A stretch of 64,000 bases of DNA. Origin: Diadema setosum. Lineage: Eukaryota; Echinodermata; Echinoidea; Diadematoida; Diadematidae. Numbering within the stretch: position 1 is the stretch's first letter; each line of letters starts with the position of its first letter. This document shows, one piece after another, positions 38,099 through 49,814 of the stretch. The stretch spans positions 17,137,506 through 17,201,505 of the forward strand of contig NC_092692.1 of assembly GCF_964275005.1 (NCBI RefSeq). The letters are read 5' to 3'. A program made the translations under genes and the position numbers. Under the pieces are notes generated by a model. The model did not search any database. It was not told the DNA's origin and worked only from the letters and a program-made list of their open reading frames with translations.

Positions 38099-38733
38099 TG
38101 GTGTCAAATATGATGATACAATAAGGCCTTTTGAAAGTTTTGACTAAAGTTTCATCATTTGAAAAAAAAAAAAGAAGAAGTCACTATAAACGGCAGAAAA
38201 CTGCAAAAAAACTGCTTCATCATGTAGAGAGATGTACAGTACTACTAAATTCCTGCAACCCCTACAAAAAAAAAAACACAACAACAACAACAACATTGAA
38301 TGGCAAGCCTAAATGGGCAGGAAATATGTGGATGCTTTACCATTTTCTCATCATCAATGTTGATGAAGTAGCAACAGTTCACTTGCCCGTTCTTACCAGG
38401 AAAACATTTTTTTTTAATGACATTTTACTGGCCCAGAGCCAACCGCCTAGTAGTGATGTCAAGATTTTGTGAAAATCTGATTTTCCTCTCAAATATCTGA
38501 GTTTTTAGTTTGTTTTTCTTTTTAATATCAAGAAGTTGGCATCTCTTCAACTTTCAACACTGACTAACCTTTTTGGGTCAACTAGAATGTACTGCCTAAA
38601 TCATGACTATGATATCAAAGTAAAAGAAATTGTAAAACGACAAGAGAAAAAAAAACTGATTCTAATGCCGCATTTGTCTTTGACACTGATAGGATAGGAG
38701 GCATCATGAAGCATATGTTATTTAATCCTTAAG

Positions 38734-39009
38734 CAGGGCTCAACATTATTGGTGGCCCAGGGCCACTGAAAATTTGTGTCTAGCCACCAAATATATGTTT
38801 TGGTGGCCCAGGGCCACAGAAAATTTGTGTCTAGCCACCAAATATATGTTTTGGTGACCCAGTTGGGCTACTAATATTCAAAATAGATTGCTACTTTCGC
38901 TTTTGTATCAGGCCACTACATGTCTCTTTCGGGCCACCAAAATTTCATATTTAAAGATTTTGGTGGCCCGAGCAGGCCACCAGACAAAAACATGAGTGTT
39001 GAGTCCTGC
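38734..39009. mobile_element. GGTGGCCC-rich element, second copy, internally duplicated
   Basis: The ends CAGGGCTCAAC and GAGTCCTG are imperfect inverted repeats. A unit of about 60 bp with GGTGGCCCAGGGCCAC and TTTGTGTCTAGCCACCAAAT is repeated in tandem inside. It is related to 2569-2733. Confidence 0.75.
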
Positions 39010-39030
39010 CTAAAGGATTATGTTTACTGG

Positions 39031-39218
39031 TACAGTGGACTCCCATTATAAGGAAGTCCTCGGGACCGGCAGTTTTCTTTTCTTATATTGAAATTTTGTT
39101 ATAACCGAACAAATAAACAATAACAACATAGAGCTGATAATGTTGTGGTCTGAATTTTTACTTCACTGTAACCGGAATTTCATAATAACCGTGTTCGTTA
39201 TAACAGGAGTGCGCTGTA
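39031..39218. mobile_element. MITE of the ACTCCCGTTATAA family, best-preserved copy
   Basis: TACAGTGGACTCCCATTATA opens and TATAACAGGAGTGCGCTGTA closes the element as inverted repeats. GGGACCGGCAG and TAACCGGAATTTC lie inside. Confidence 0.75.
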
Positions 39219-39875
39219 CATCTGAGCTGGATGTGATATTCCAAGTATCATATAATAGCTCTGACTCTGACCAGGGAGGTTTCCACCTCCCTGCTCTGAC
39301 GCCGAAATGCCCACTTTGTCTTCATCTTTCCTAATGTGTACAGTGTATGTTCATGTTGAGCTAGTTTTGATCAGGGAGGTGGAAAGAGACCACCTCCCTG
39401 TTTTGATAATCCATTGTACAGTGCTTATTCCAGATGATCAAGCATTTGTGGAGCTTTGTAGAAGCAGCCATTCTGGGAGGGAAGTTCTCTGAATCTATGT
39501 GAGGTGATGTTCAAAAATCTCATTTGATTGATTTCATTTTTGACCACACTAACAACCTGCAAGTCTGGATTTAATTCACATGATTGTGCATCATAAAACT
39601 CTGAAGAAATTCACACTGTCAGATATATTTTTATGATATACATACACATGTACATTGTTTGTTTTTTTTTTTGAATAAAGGTTTAAAACATGTCATATGT
39701 AAGAAAATGCTTTCTGGAGTTATTATTTCTTTCTGTCTGGGTAATTTTCATAAACACTCAGCAAAAAAAAAAAAAAAAAAAAAAAAAGTGAACACTATTC
39801 CAAGCTCATATGTTTTTATAGAATATTTGGCTAAAGCTGAATGTATCATACATGTCTACATGTATTCTGTATTAA

Positions 39876-40235
39876 AGGGATGGTTTAGTTCTGGTTGAGA
39901 TGGGGATTCAGGTTTTTACTTTTTGAGAGATGATTAGAAACCACATACATGTATATAAAATATCAACGAGCACACAATTCTAAGAGTAATTCGTGTTTAT
40001 TTGATGAGTGGGTTTTAAAATGGCTGAGATAACTAAAAACAGATAAAAACAAAGTGGTCCTAATAAAAGGTGGGACCCACTTTGTTTTTAGATATTTCTG
40101 CCATTTCAAAACCAATTTTAATCACATTAACTTTTAATTCTTCTTTGAATCATATGCTCATACTAGTGGTTTCTGGTTTATCTTCCAAGAAGTTAAAACC
40201 TGAATCCCCATCCTAACCAGAACTATACTATCTCT
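39876..40235. mobile_element. TTAA-flanked foldback MITE, copy 4
   Basis: It is flanked by TTAA (39872-39875, 40236-40239). The ends are AGGGATGGTTTAGTTCTGGT and ACCAGAACTATACTATCTCT, with the centre GGTGGGACCCAC. Confidence 0.88.
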
Positions 40236-40981
40236 TTAAAGATATCTAGTTGGCTATCAACCTGGTAGGTCAATAAAAAGAGGGAACTTTACACATAAGT
40301 GAATACATTATAATGTTTTCTTTTCCATTGCACAAAAGTAAAAATTGCAGAAATGAACAAGTTGCCATTCATATATAAGTGCTCTTTCCCATAACCATGA
40401 GAACAAAAGGCAAATTTAAGACTATAGGAAACATTAATGAATTTGCAAAACTAAACCAATGATCTCTACAGTGTCTTTGTAGTCCCAAGCATAAAGAAAT
40501 GCTAAGATAATGCAGGAAAATGAACCTTCTGTCACATCAGAATTTAAATAGCACTAGAGCTGGAGCAATATTAACAAAATGGTAGAAATTTTGATTACTA
40601 CTTTAAATTACAAAATTAAGAAATAATATTTGGTTCTTGAATTTGTCTCATGTATTTCTGAATTCCTAAATTAAAAGAATGGAGTAATAAAATTCTATCC
40701 ATTTAATCACCTTTATGCCTTTACTCCCTATGTAATTTGAAGTTAATGGAGTTGACAGAAAATTGTCATTTCCCCCCTTTAGTTCCCACATTGTTTCTGC
40801 TTTAGGCTGTAAAGATATCCAGAGGAACAGTCGCGGTACTGATGATAAACTTATCAGGACAATTGTAGTGAAACGGGATGAACGCAACTAAACATGATAG
40901 CACATATAGGGCCAACAAAACTTGGAAGCAATCCATACAGTGGGACGCAATGGGGAAATATGGCATAGTCTAGCCTGACCA

Positions 40982-41140
40982 GGGGCCCGTTGCATAAAAG
41001 TTACAATTATGGTAACTTTGCCATCCAGTGGTAACTACCATGGCAACAATACTCAACATCCAATCAAAATCAAGAAGTCCATGGAAGTTACCATTGGATG
41101 GCAAAGTTACCATAATTGTAACTTTTATGCAACGGGCCCC
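40982..41140. mobile_element. Young foldback MITE with GGGGCCCGTTGCATAAAAG ends
   Basis: The terminal arms, about 54 bp each, are inverted with only one visible mismatch, around a short AT-rich loop. No coding content is seen. Confidence 0.88.
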
Positions 41141-41278
41141 AGATACTCTGACAGTGGTGGATCCAGAGGGGAGTGCAACCGGCGCATGCCCCCCTATATT
41201 TTTCGTTAAAAACAAAAGAAATAAAAAGAAAAAAATGAAATGAAACCCGGAAGTGGCACCAGAAATATTAGTTGTGTC

Positions 41279-41555
41279 CACCCCCCCCCCCCTTTACAGA
41301 ATTCCTGGATCACCCCCCCCCCTTTACAGAATTCCTGGATCACCCCCCCCCCCCCCCCTTTACAGAATTCCTGGATCACCCCCCCCCCCTTTACAGAATT
41401 CCTGGATCACCCCCCCCCCTTTACAGAATTCCTGGATCACCCCCCCCCCCCTTTACAGAATTCCTGGATCACCCCCCCCCCCTTTACAGAATTCCTGGAT
41501 CACCCCCCCCCCCCTTTACAGAATTCCTGGATCACCCCCCCCCCCCCCCCCCCCG
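41279..41555. repeat. Minisatellite: poly-C plus TTTACAGAATTCCTGGATCA
   Basis: About eight units of roughly 30 bp. Each is a run of 9-16 C followed by the invariant TTTACAGAATTCCTGGATCA. The C runs vary in length while the 20-nt spacer is constant. Proline-rich frames across it are artefacts. Confidence 0.95.
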
Positions 41556-41751
41556 CTCTGAGAACAGCGTCTGGCAGCTACATGTTCGCTGAGGGAAAAC
41601 TGGAAAGAACAAGACTTCTATATAGGGAGGAAGGGGAAAGGAGAATATCCCGCCTACCCATGGCGCACTACATTTAGGGAAACCGTGGCTGCCGAGAACG
41701 TGGTGTTATGGCATTATGAATACACTGTGCTTCTTCCTTGTGTCTCATATC

Positions 41752-41913
41752 GGGGGCAGATCCAAGAATTCTGTAAAGGGGAGGCGCCTTTACAAAAGTA
41801 AAGGGGGGCGCACGCCCCCGACCCTCCTCTTTTTCCTTTTTATTTCTTTTGTTTTAACAAAAAATAAAGAAGGAGCGTGCGCCCGGTGCTTACCCCTCTC
41901 GATCTGCCCCTGC
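41752..41913. mobile_element. Element with GGGGCAGATC ends; source of the minisatellite spacer
   Basis: GGGGGCAGATCC and GATCTGCCCC are terminal inverted repeats. Its first 30 bp include GATCCAAGAATTCTGTAAAG, the reverse complement of the minisatellite spacer with one change. GGGCGCACGCCCCC and GCGTGCGCCC lie inside. Confidence 0.65.
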
Positions 41914-44900
41914 ATATTGTAAATGAATGTCTATGTAGTAAATAATGAAGAGAGATAAATGCATAGATTAACAGACAAAAAAAAAAGATGGATTAATAAA
42001 TATGTGAATGAGACACAAAGATGATAAAGATTACATTTTGATGAGATTTCAGTTGTCTTATCAAAATAATAAGGAAACTAATATTTCATTACAAAATTTT
42101 TGTGAAAGGAAGGAATGGATGGTCAAATGAGTATGAACAGAAAATAAAGATGATTCTTGTGGAATTTTCTTATAAAAGTGTATTTCTTAACAATAGAAAT
42201 AAAGCATTTATTAGGAATAAACAAATAAGAATAATTAAAACACGAGTAAATTTGAGTATAAAGTGTCAAATATTTCATTGTGTAACCTAAAGTATTGCAT
42301 TTCCAATGTTTGCTGCATTGTGTACTTCTGAAAGATATAATGTAGTTCTTATCACCACTGAAAGAGAACATCCATGATTTTTGCTTCATTGTTCCTTGTT
42401 CGGAAATCAAACAATGATATCATTGCAGTTTACCTGTTATATGTCATGAAGCCGATGACAGAACATGCTTTAAACAGTTACATATTCTTTGATCTATAGG
42501 CCTATTGTTCTCCTCCCCCATCCCCCCCCCCCCCCCCCCAACCCAGCTCAACTCAGGTGGTCATTCTGTTCGGCATGCGCGTTCCCGATTCGGGAAAGCG
42601 GTATATTTTAGGGTCTAATTATTCCGGGGGAAAATCCAGAAAATTCCTTGAAATAGGGGGTCTTTTATTTCATTCCCCGAAATATTTCTAATCAGGAGTA
42701 GCTTTCACATCTTTCCCAAACAATCCTGAAGTAGGGTTCCGAAAAAGAAAAAGAAAGTAGTTTCGACTGTTAAACCTCCGAAAATTCTGAAATAAGGGTG
42801 CAATACTGCATGTTTTGCTGCAAAGCATGCCAGGCTCTTTTTCGCAGGACATTTCGCCACTTGCGTTGCACGTACGTCGTGCTGCTTGTTACGTTCACTA
42901 GCAGACGACGAGAGCAGATAGGGCCTGCACAATGCATGCCAAGAGAGACCGAGGTGCAAGTTCTCTTTCGTGGAGGAGGAGTGCCGTAATTGTCGGAGTT
43001 GCGCAAACGTTGACGGGGATCCAGAGTCGTATGGGGCTACCTATGTGCCGTATACATGGCACATTTCAGGTCAGTAGTTTGTCCTGTAATTTGTAGCAAA
43101 TTATGCAATGTTTATCAGAATTTCTAACTCATTTGCGTACGTCATTGGAACAGAGTCAGAGAGTCCCATTTATACGGGCAACTACAAGTAAGTCAATGGT
43201 GATATAATCATTATGAACAACCCCTTCCTGGATGAACTGAACTCACACCAACGTACATTTGGTCCCCATCTCAAGTACTTTTAAGAAACAAATTAGGCCT
43301 AAGTCCTGACTCTGGACTTCAATATTTGGCTCTAAAATTTCACCTTTTCTGTAGGCTATGTGACACCACTAAAAAGTATTAAATTTCCTTCTGAGGATGA
43401 GGATCACTTCCTTATGGTATGCGGCCACTATACTTGCCATTCCAGTCTGTACACTACCATGCCCGTGTCGGTTTTTATTATACGCATATCCGGGGCATAT
43501 CCGCATGGATACTACTACCGACTACTGTATAAGAATTATAGCCCACCACTTGCCAATATGTGCATGCATGCCTGCATCCCTGAGCTGCGTCAGCTATAAA
43601 CATTAACAAGGGTAGGGTAGTGTAGAGTTACTAGAGAGGTAGGGCAAAATGATATCAATGGGGGCATAGAAAGTCTTCCCATTTTATGAATGATATTGAT
43701 GATACAATGTATCAAATTCACATTTTGGTAGTCTGAACAAAGTGAATTGCAATGCCATAGAAAAACTGAAATTTTTGAAGTCAGCCTTGTTAAGTTCTGA
43801 TCAAGAATTCACATTGATGTTGGACAAAATTTAATTTGTCCTCGATGGACAACTGCCTGTTCCTCCTATACACGTAACATAAAAATGATTACCACGTTTT
43901 TGTGCATTTGATAGATTCGCACCTCTATGATCTATGTGATTTTGAAGAATTACCATAATTATATCTGTATAGATATATTGCAAGACTTGTTTTTCTATAA
44001 GTAATGATTGGTGTCATTGTAAGTTCTCTCTGAAATACATATCTTTATAGACATTACTTATTTCAGTACTGGTATCTCTTTTTTCTTCATCAGACGTGTC
44101 CATCTGTAATCCCAACCTGGACCCTGAGTGAAGGAAAGTGCTGCGGGAAGTACATATTTTCTGGTATATTCAACATGAGAAAGTCCCTAATTATTTTCCT
44201 GTCCATGCAGGCGCTGAAATTGTTGACATTATTCTTCACCTCAGCATTCTTCCTTCATTTAGGTTGATGTCAAAGTGGGGCGGGGGGGGGGGGGCAATGC
44301 TGGTCTCCCTTCCAAAACCTCGAAATAAATGGGGAGGTATTTTAATGGCTTCCCCTCCAAAACCCTGTGATGGGGGTCAAAATCCTAACCCATTTCCATC
44401 CATATAGGGGGTATCTCCAGGATCAAACAAGTATTTTGTGTGTATGATTGACTGCCTGACTTGGGTGCGATCTGGCCAATGTTATCGGATCTATAAACGC
44501 TATATGGTAAAGGCCTTAAGCTGTAAACGACCTCTGATATACTATAATCACGCTGTTTGCCCGTCCAGAGAGCTGAAAAAAGTGCCCGATGTGCCTACAA
44601 ATATCCCGATTTCACTGCCATTCCCAACCAAAAGCGGCCTAATCTGGTACAAATGGAATCGTGCAGCTCTTTATTTCATCAATGGATTTGTCAAATTTCT
44701 TTGACTGATCTTCTCATAGCTTGTTTTATATAATCCTTGCTTTATACCTTGTCTTCTTTCTGTTGTAGACTAATTGGTGAATTTGCTTGTAAGAACGCGA
44801 CCGAGTCCTCTTCATCATGCATGTTCTGGATGGTCTGTATAATTATCTGCTTTGGTTTTCTCTTCCTCAGCTTCTTCTTCTTCTTCTTGATGATATTCCG

Positions 44901-45275
44901 TTTCTGGATGTTTCATCTGCTTCTTCTTCAGCCTCGACAGGTGTAGCAAGAACTTTTTCGTCCCCCTTGTCGACATTTCCCTCTCTATAGACTTGAACCG
45001 GCTCTTGGCAGAACATGTTTAATCGGCAGCGAAACAAGGGTAATACATTATGATATATCGTTTGATTCGGCGAAGATGACCAGACCGCTTTTATATCGAC
45101 GAGAGCGGGATTCTGACGCAAATAAAGCGCAGTAGCAGCGTATAGTTGTAATGGAAACAGCGAGGTTGCAAGTTGCGTACAGAGTTAAGTGTCATCTAGG
45201 ATGGATGGAGCTCCTATTAAGAACGGTGTTACAGCGGGATAGTTGGTAATAGTCGTCCTTTGATCTCAGGTTTTG

Positions 45276-45328
45276 CTTTATTTTGTTTTGTTTTGTTTTG
45301 TTTTGTTTTGTTTTGTTTTGTTTTGTTT
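45276..45328. repeat. (TTTTG)n microsatellite
   Basis: About ten perfect TTTTG units. Confidence 0.95.
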
Positions 45329-46858
45329 TTGTTACCTTACGTTACGTCCCGCAGAAAGGCCTCGCTACGTAAGTTCATCTCGATGTCTTCACGTTGCACT
45401 TACGTTCTTTCCGCTTGCCTTTTGATCCTCAGTGGGAAAATTTTGATCGGGACGAACGGCGGGAATCTTTGAACATGTTCAAAACTTTTTGCCGATCTGA
45501 AGAAAAAAAAATGCCCGCTTCTGTCCCGTCATCACAACGGTACTGCTATGTAGAATGCTTCTGTACTTAAACCGATCCCTGAACGCTTTTGCCGCTCTTC
45601 CGCGATCTGATGAATCGAGACAAAGTCCCATACAGATAGTGATAGTGGATAGTGATTGTTCAAAGTCAATATTTCTATAACCACTCAAAAACAAGAGGTA
45701 TTATCTTTTTCTATTTTACAAGCAACCAATCACAAACTTTAATTCATTCATGGGATAACGATGTATACGTTTGCGTCTTTATATACCCTATACATTAAAA
45801 AGCTCTCAAAATGCGATTATTTTTTGCATGATTTTTTTCCTCATGAGTCCTTGTGAACGTTGGGGGGAATCCCCAAATTCTCCTACCCCCCCCCCCCCCC
45901 CCCATCCCGCTCTCCGGGATTGTTAAAATCCTGGATCCATCACTGTGCATAGTGTACATTTGTTTTGTTTTGTTTTTTTTTTTTTTTTTTTAATCCGCGT
46001 ATATACATTTATTGTCTTCGAAATAATCTTAGGGAAACTCATGATGAATTCAGTGCCACAGGTTGAACATCTTCAACGCAAATGCATTGTGTATTTGTAA
46101 TCTCATGTCAATTAATGCATGCACCCTGTGCAGACGTCTGTAAAGCACAAGCTTAATTTCCATGAAGCGTCACATTAATTCAGACATCTCTTTTCTTTTT
46201 CTTTTTCTTTTTTGCAATGTTTTCCCTTCCAGTCCAGCTTGAAGTCAACTGCACAGAGTCCAGAGCAAGCCTGAAAGACGGAGTTAGGACAGCTGATACG
46301 TACATGTATATACAGAGCACGCACATTATGCATTCCGCCCTCTAGTTTCCTCAGTATTAGTATTGTTGAACCTCTGACGGATCATGAATGATCGAGTATA
46401 CTTCACTGCATGTTCTTCTAAGGGAAATTGATTCATTTCGAAACGTTGGCAGACCACAATACTTCGCATAAAATCATGTAAAAAAAAAAAGTACAAACGA
46501 CTGCGGAAGAGCTATCCATAACAGATCTCGAGTTTGAAGTTTGAACTCCAACATGCAGACATTGCGCAATCTTTGCTGAGAGGCGCCATCGATTCTCTCT
46601 TCGGGGCAAAGACCAACGCAGGGCCGCACCCTCTGTTCAACTTCAAGGCAGGGCGTCCCCTGCAGACTACCACCGATCTGGTGATAATGAACATCAATAC
46701 TGCCTGTTTGCTCAAAGAAGGTCACGGCGCAGTGAGCGGGCAGCTGTATGGATGTGGTAGTTTGTGAACAACCGGGCTCGACTGGAACAAGTACTGCTGT
46801 AGGCGCGATTCCCGTCGATTGCAAAACCTAAGGAAAGATCAGATCTTGATGTTTCAAG

Positions 46859-48236
46859 ATGGCGAGCTGTTGCATATTGTGTCCGAATGAAAAGAAAAGA
46901 AGCAAAGCATGGAGCAAAGCAATAGACAGACGGCTAAAGAAAGACGGACTGGCGCTTCTTCAGGAAGATAAAGTCGTAATGGTGGGAATGGCGGAGAGTG
47001 ACAGGGATATGTTTCTAAGGCATTTGCGAATACGCTTCGAACACGATGATACCGTCGACGAGGCCCTGATCGAAGAGTTTCGCCCCATCATCTACGGTAA
47101 CATCATCCAAGGCATGCAGATGTTGGTGATGGCTCTTAATCTTCACAATGTACCCTGGAGTGATCCAGGAAACGAGCAATACGCGGCGCTTATCATGGAC
47201 TGTGATCGTGATGCGAAATTGGCGTCAGAAAAGTTCAGGAAATATGTCGGACCCTGTCGAGCCCTGTGGTCGGACTCTTCTGTCCAAAGTATTTTTGAAG
47301 ATGTTGCAGCATTTGGTCTGGTGAGTTGACTCAGTGTGATTGCTTACACTGAACCATCCCACAATGATTTAACAGTGTTACCATTACCTTTTGAACGTAA
47401 CAAGCTTGTCCTTATTTTAGTTATATACCTTTCCTTCCATCACTTTCAGGACCCTGCATATAGGGCCCGTCATGAGTACAAGTATTATTATTTACCCCGA
47501 GATATTATACCCACTGAAAGGGGAACGGAAAAGAGCAATAGTAGTGGAGCATATCAGCGAAGTTTGAGGAAAATGAATCTTTAAAGTTTTGGTGCTGCCA
47601 TTGCCCGATGAGGAGACTGCAGTTGTACAACACTTTGTGACGTCATGTTTTTAAAACGATATAAAAAGAAAATATGTATGAAGAAATTCCACAAAATTTC
47701 CCCTTTTTTAGGAGAAGTGCGCATTCCTTCGATTTAGTACATACAGACATAATATAACGGTAGAATTTATTCTCCCTGCTTTATAATGATGTAAGTCAAG
47801 TGCTCTTTCTTTATGCTGTATAGCAAAGTGAAAATATTTGAATTTTGCATTTCAATATGAAATAAAAGATTTAAAAAAAAAATCCCTTATTGATACTATG
47901 TGAATTTCTTCTACAGCCACAGTATCATTGTGACATGACAAGGTATTTTCTGGACAGAATCAATCAAATTGGCTCCATGGTAAGTTCAGATTAGCATTGT
48001 TTAATACCTGAATGTCAATCTTTGCTATCCATTCAAACAATGCCTGCATAGTACAAAGTATCACAAAGGTGACAAACCATAACAAGGATAAAGGACAGAC
48101 AGAAAATTGAACTTTGCAAGCCTTACAAAGATGACTTTTTTTTTACAACTTTGAGCAATATTGTACAACGATATCAGCCACTGAAAGTTTAGTTCAAATT
48201 TAATTTTTATAGTTTCACTGTAGCTTACAGCACTAT

Positions 48237-48289
<53 letters not shown>

Positions 48290-49138
48290 GTATATATTTA
48301 TACATATACATTTGTAATGTATATTAAATATTGAATGTTCATTTTCAAGTATCACTTTATGCGAAAATAGGAATGATTATATTCCAACAAAGTCATGTAA
48401 ACAGCATAGAGTTGATAACAGAGTAAAGATAAGATTATCTTTTAGATCTATCTAACCCAATGCATCAGCATCACCCATTTCATGAATTGCCAACCTCTCT
48501 CTCTCTCTCTCTCTCTCAAACATAATAAACACATTTGCCATTAGGACTATGTTCCAAGCAAGGGGGATATTCTGCACTGTAACAGGCCAGAAGATGGTGC
48601 CAGAGAGCTGGTCGTCAGCAGCACCTACACGCATTCTCGTCTTCACATCACAGACGTCGGTGGGATGAGCGTCGCACAGCCCAGAGTACGGCAGATCTTT
48701 TATGATGTGGAGTGCATCATCTTTTTCGTGTCGGCACAGGCCTTCGACCCAGTCCCCTCGGCGAATGGCATCTCAATACCGCTCCTGGACGCATGCGATC
48801 TCTTTGACGCTGTCATCAACGACGCTTACTTGCGCTCCGTTCCCATCCTCCTCGTCTTTACCAAACTGGACGCGCTGGAAGAAAAGATCAAGTGTAGGAG
48901 CATCAAGGAGTCCTTTCCAAATTTTAAGGGTAAACCTCAGGATATAAAGGACGTCAAGAAGTTCATTGCAGGCCTCTTTCTAGAGAGGAGTCACAAGAGA
49001 AAAGAGCTGCCGTTTCACAGCTTTGTTACGCTGACAAGTGCTGACGATGCAAATGATCTCTTCTCCCGTGTTGAGACTAATGTTGTAATGAAGAGACATC
49101 AAAAACATTCTCTGTTCATGGGATACCATCGTTTATAG
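46859..49138 (+). CDS. Divergent G-alpha 12/13-like pseudo-GTPase, 3 coding exons
   Basis: Exons are 46859-47320, 47917-47979 and 48545-49138 with GTGAGT/GTAAGT donors, giving 372 aa with no break (human GNA12 is 381, GNA13 is 377). It aligns along its length with the G-alpha 12/13 family and with the ordinary paralogue at 62655: SKAIDRRL, EEFRPIIYGNIIQGM, VPWSDPGNEQYA, KYVGPCRALW, RYFLDRINQIG, DYVPSKGDIL, DVGG, SIKESFPNFKG. Nucleotide-binding residues are gone. The P-loop reads GMAESDRD (43-50) where the paralogue has GAGESGKS. In switch I, NRPED replaces R-x-x-T. Switch II has DVGGM (Met216) for DVGGQ. TKLD replaces NKxD. N-terminal Cys4, Cys5 and Cys8 could be palmitoylated. The C-terminus (MKRHQKHSLFMGYHRL) is unlike the family tail. 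Intact frames and conserved splice sites argue against a dead pseudogene. The function is unknown; a scaffold or decoy role is inference. A possible AATAAA lies at 49706. Confidence 0.86.
48238..48287. repeat. (TA)n microsatellite, pseudo-G-alpha intron 2
   Basis: About 24 TA units, continuing into a looser TATATTTATACATATA stretch. Confidence 0.95.
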
Positions 49139-49250
49139 GTACATATAAAGCTATACCAACTGTAAACCGTCAGCAAGGTGATCCCTATAATTAAAACTAA
49201 ATGAAGTATAATACTCTTCGGATGTGGTTCACACATCACACACTGAATTA

Positions 49251-49535
49251 AGCCGCCGCACACTTACGATCAGACCAGTCGTTTACGACCTTTAAGACTG
49301 GAAGTGTGACGTCACCAGCCTTGCCAGTTTCCAGTCGTGTGACTGGATTCAGTCAAAATATTTACCGTTGAACTCGTAAGATTTTATTCTTTTTTATCAG
49401 ACTTACTTATATTTGGACTGGATTTCCCGCCCTTTAATGTCAGTCGTAGAGATTTGACATGCTTTCAGCCAATCACGTTACAGTATAATGTGCTGGTCGT
49501 GCGACCGGTCTGATTGTGTATAGTGTGCGATGGGC
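49251..49535. mobile_element. MITE with CGCACACTTACGATCAGACC ends
   Basis: The left end GCACACTTACGATCAGACCA pairs with the right end GACCGGTCTGATTGTGTATA plus GTGTGCG. Subterminal GTCGTTTACGAC and CAGTCGTGTGACTGG add local palindromes. Confidence 0.65.
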
Positions 49536-49814
49536 TTCATAGAGCCCATATTCGAAGGAATAGCAGAAGGAAAGGGTTAAACGTTGTGGGGGAACCACTG
49601 AATGAAGTTCCTAACCTGTATGTCATAATGATGAGAAAACCATCGCCTCATCTGCAAGTCAAAGACAAGACAAAAGCGAAAATAATTATGAATATAAACA
49701 TCAAAAATAAAACTGAAACCAAGTCCATGCTGTAATCACCAACAGTTTATTTCGACACACAAATTTCCGAGCGATTCGCTCTTTCTAAAGTGTTCTTGAT
49801 TCTCAGTATCACAC

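Larger units (their letters stand above)
37716..46858. other. Intergenic, no supported gene
   Basis: It contains the TXN2 3' UTR and many repeats listed separately. Several short open frames around 43360-45121 have no recognisable family and no convincing splice context, so they are not called. Confidence 0.5.

Noticed and set aside
41240-41677. Proline-rich frames in three phases
   Set aside because: Open in all three plus-strand phases because of the poly-C minisatellite.
43360-44704. Short plus-strand frames of about 80-90 residues
   Set aside because: No domain, no start context, no splice partners; expected by chance in this length.
44740-45121. Charged minus-strand frames (NVDKGDEKVLATPVEAEEEADE; then KKKKKKLRKRKPKQ in another phase)
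   Set aside because: Somewhat protein-like, but the frame changes at a GAA/AAG run, there is no family match and no clear splice sites; evidence too weak to call a gene.
46859-49138. Reading the divergent G-alpha as a dead pseudogene
   Set aside because: All three exons are open, donors and acceptors fit consensus and phases agree over 1,119 nt; decay would be expected to leave breaks.
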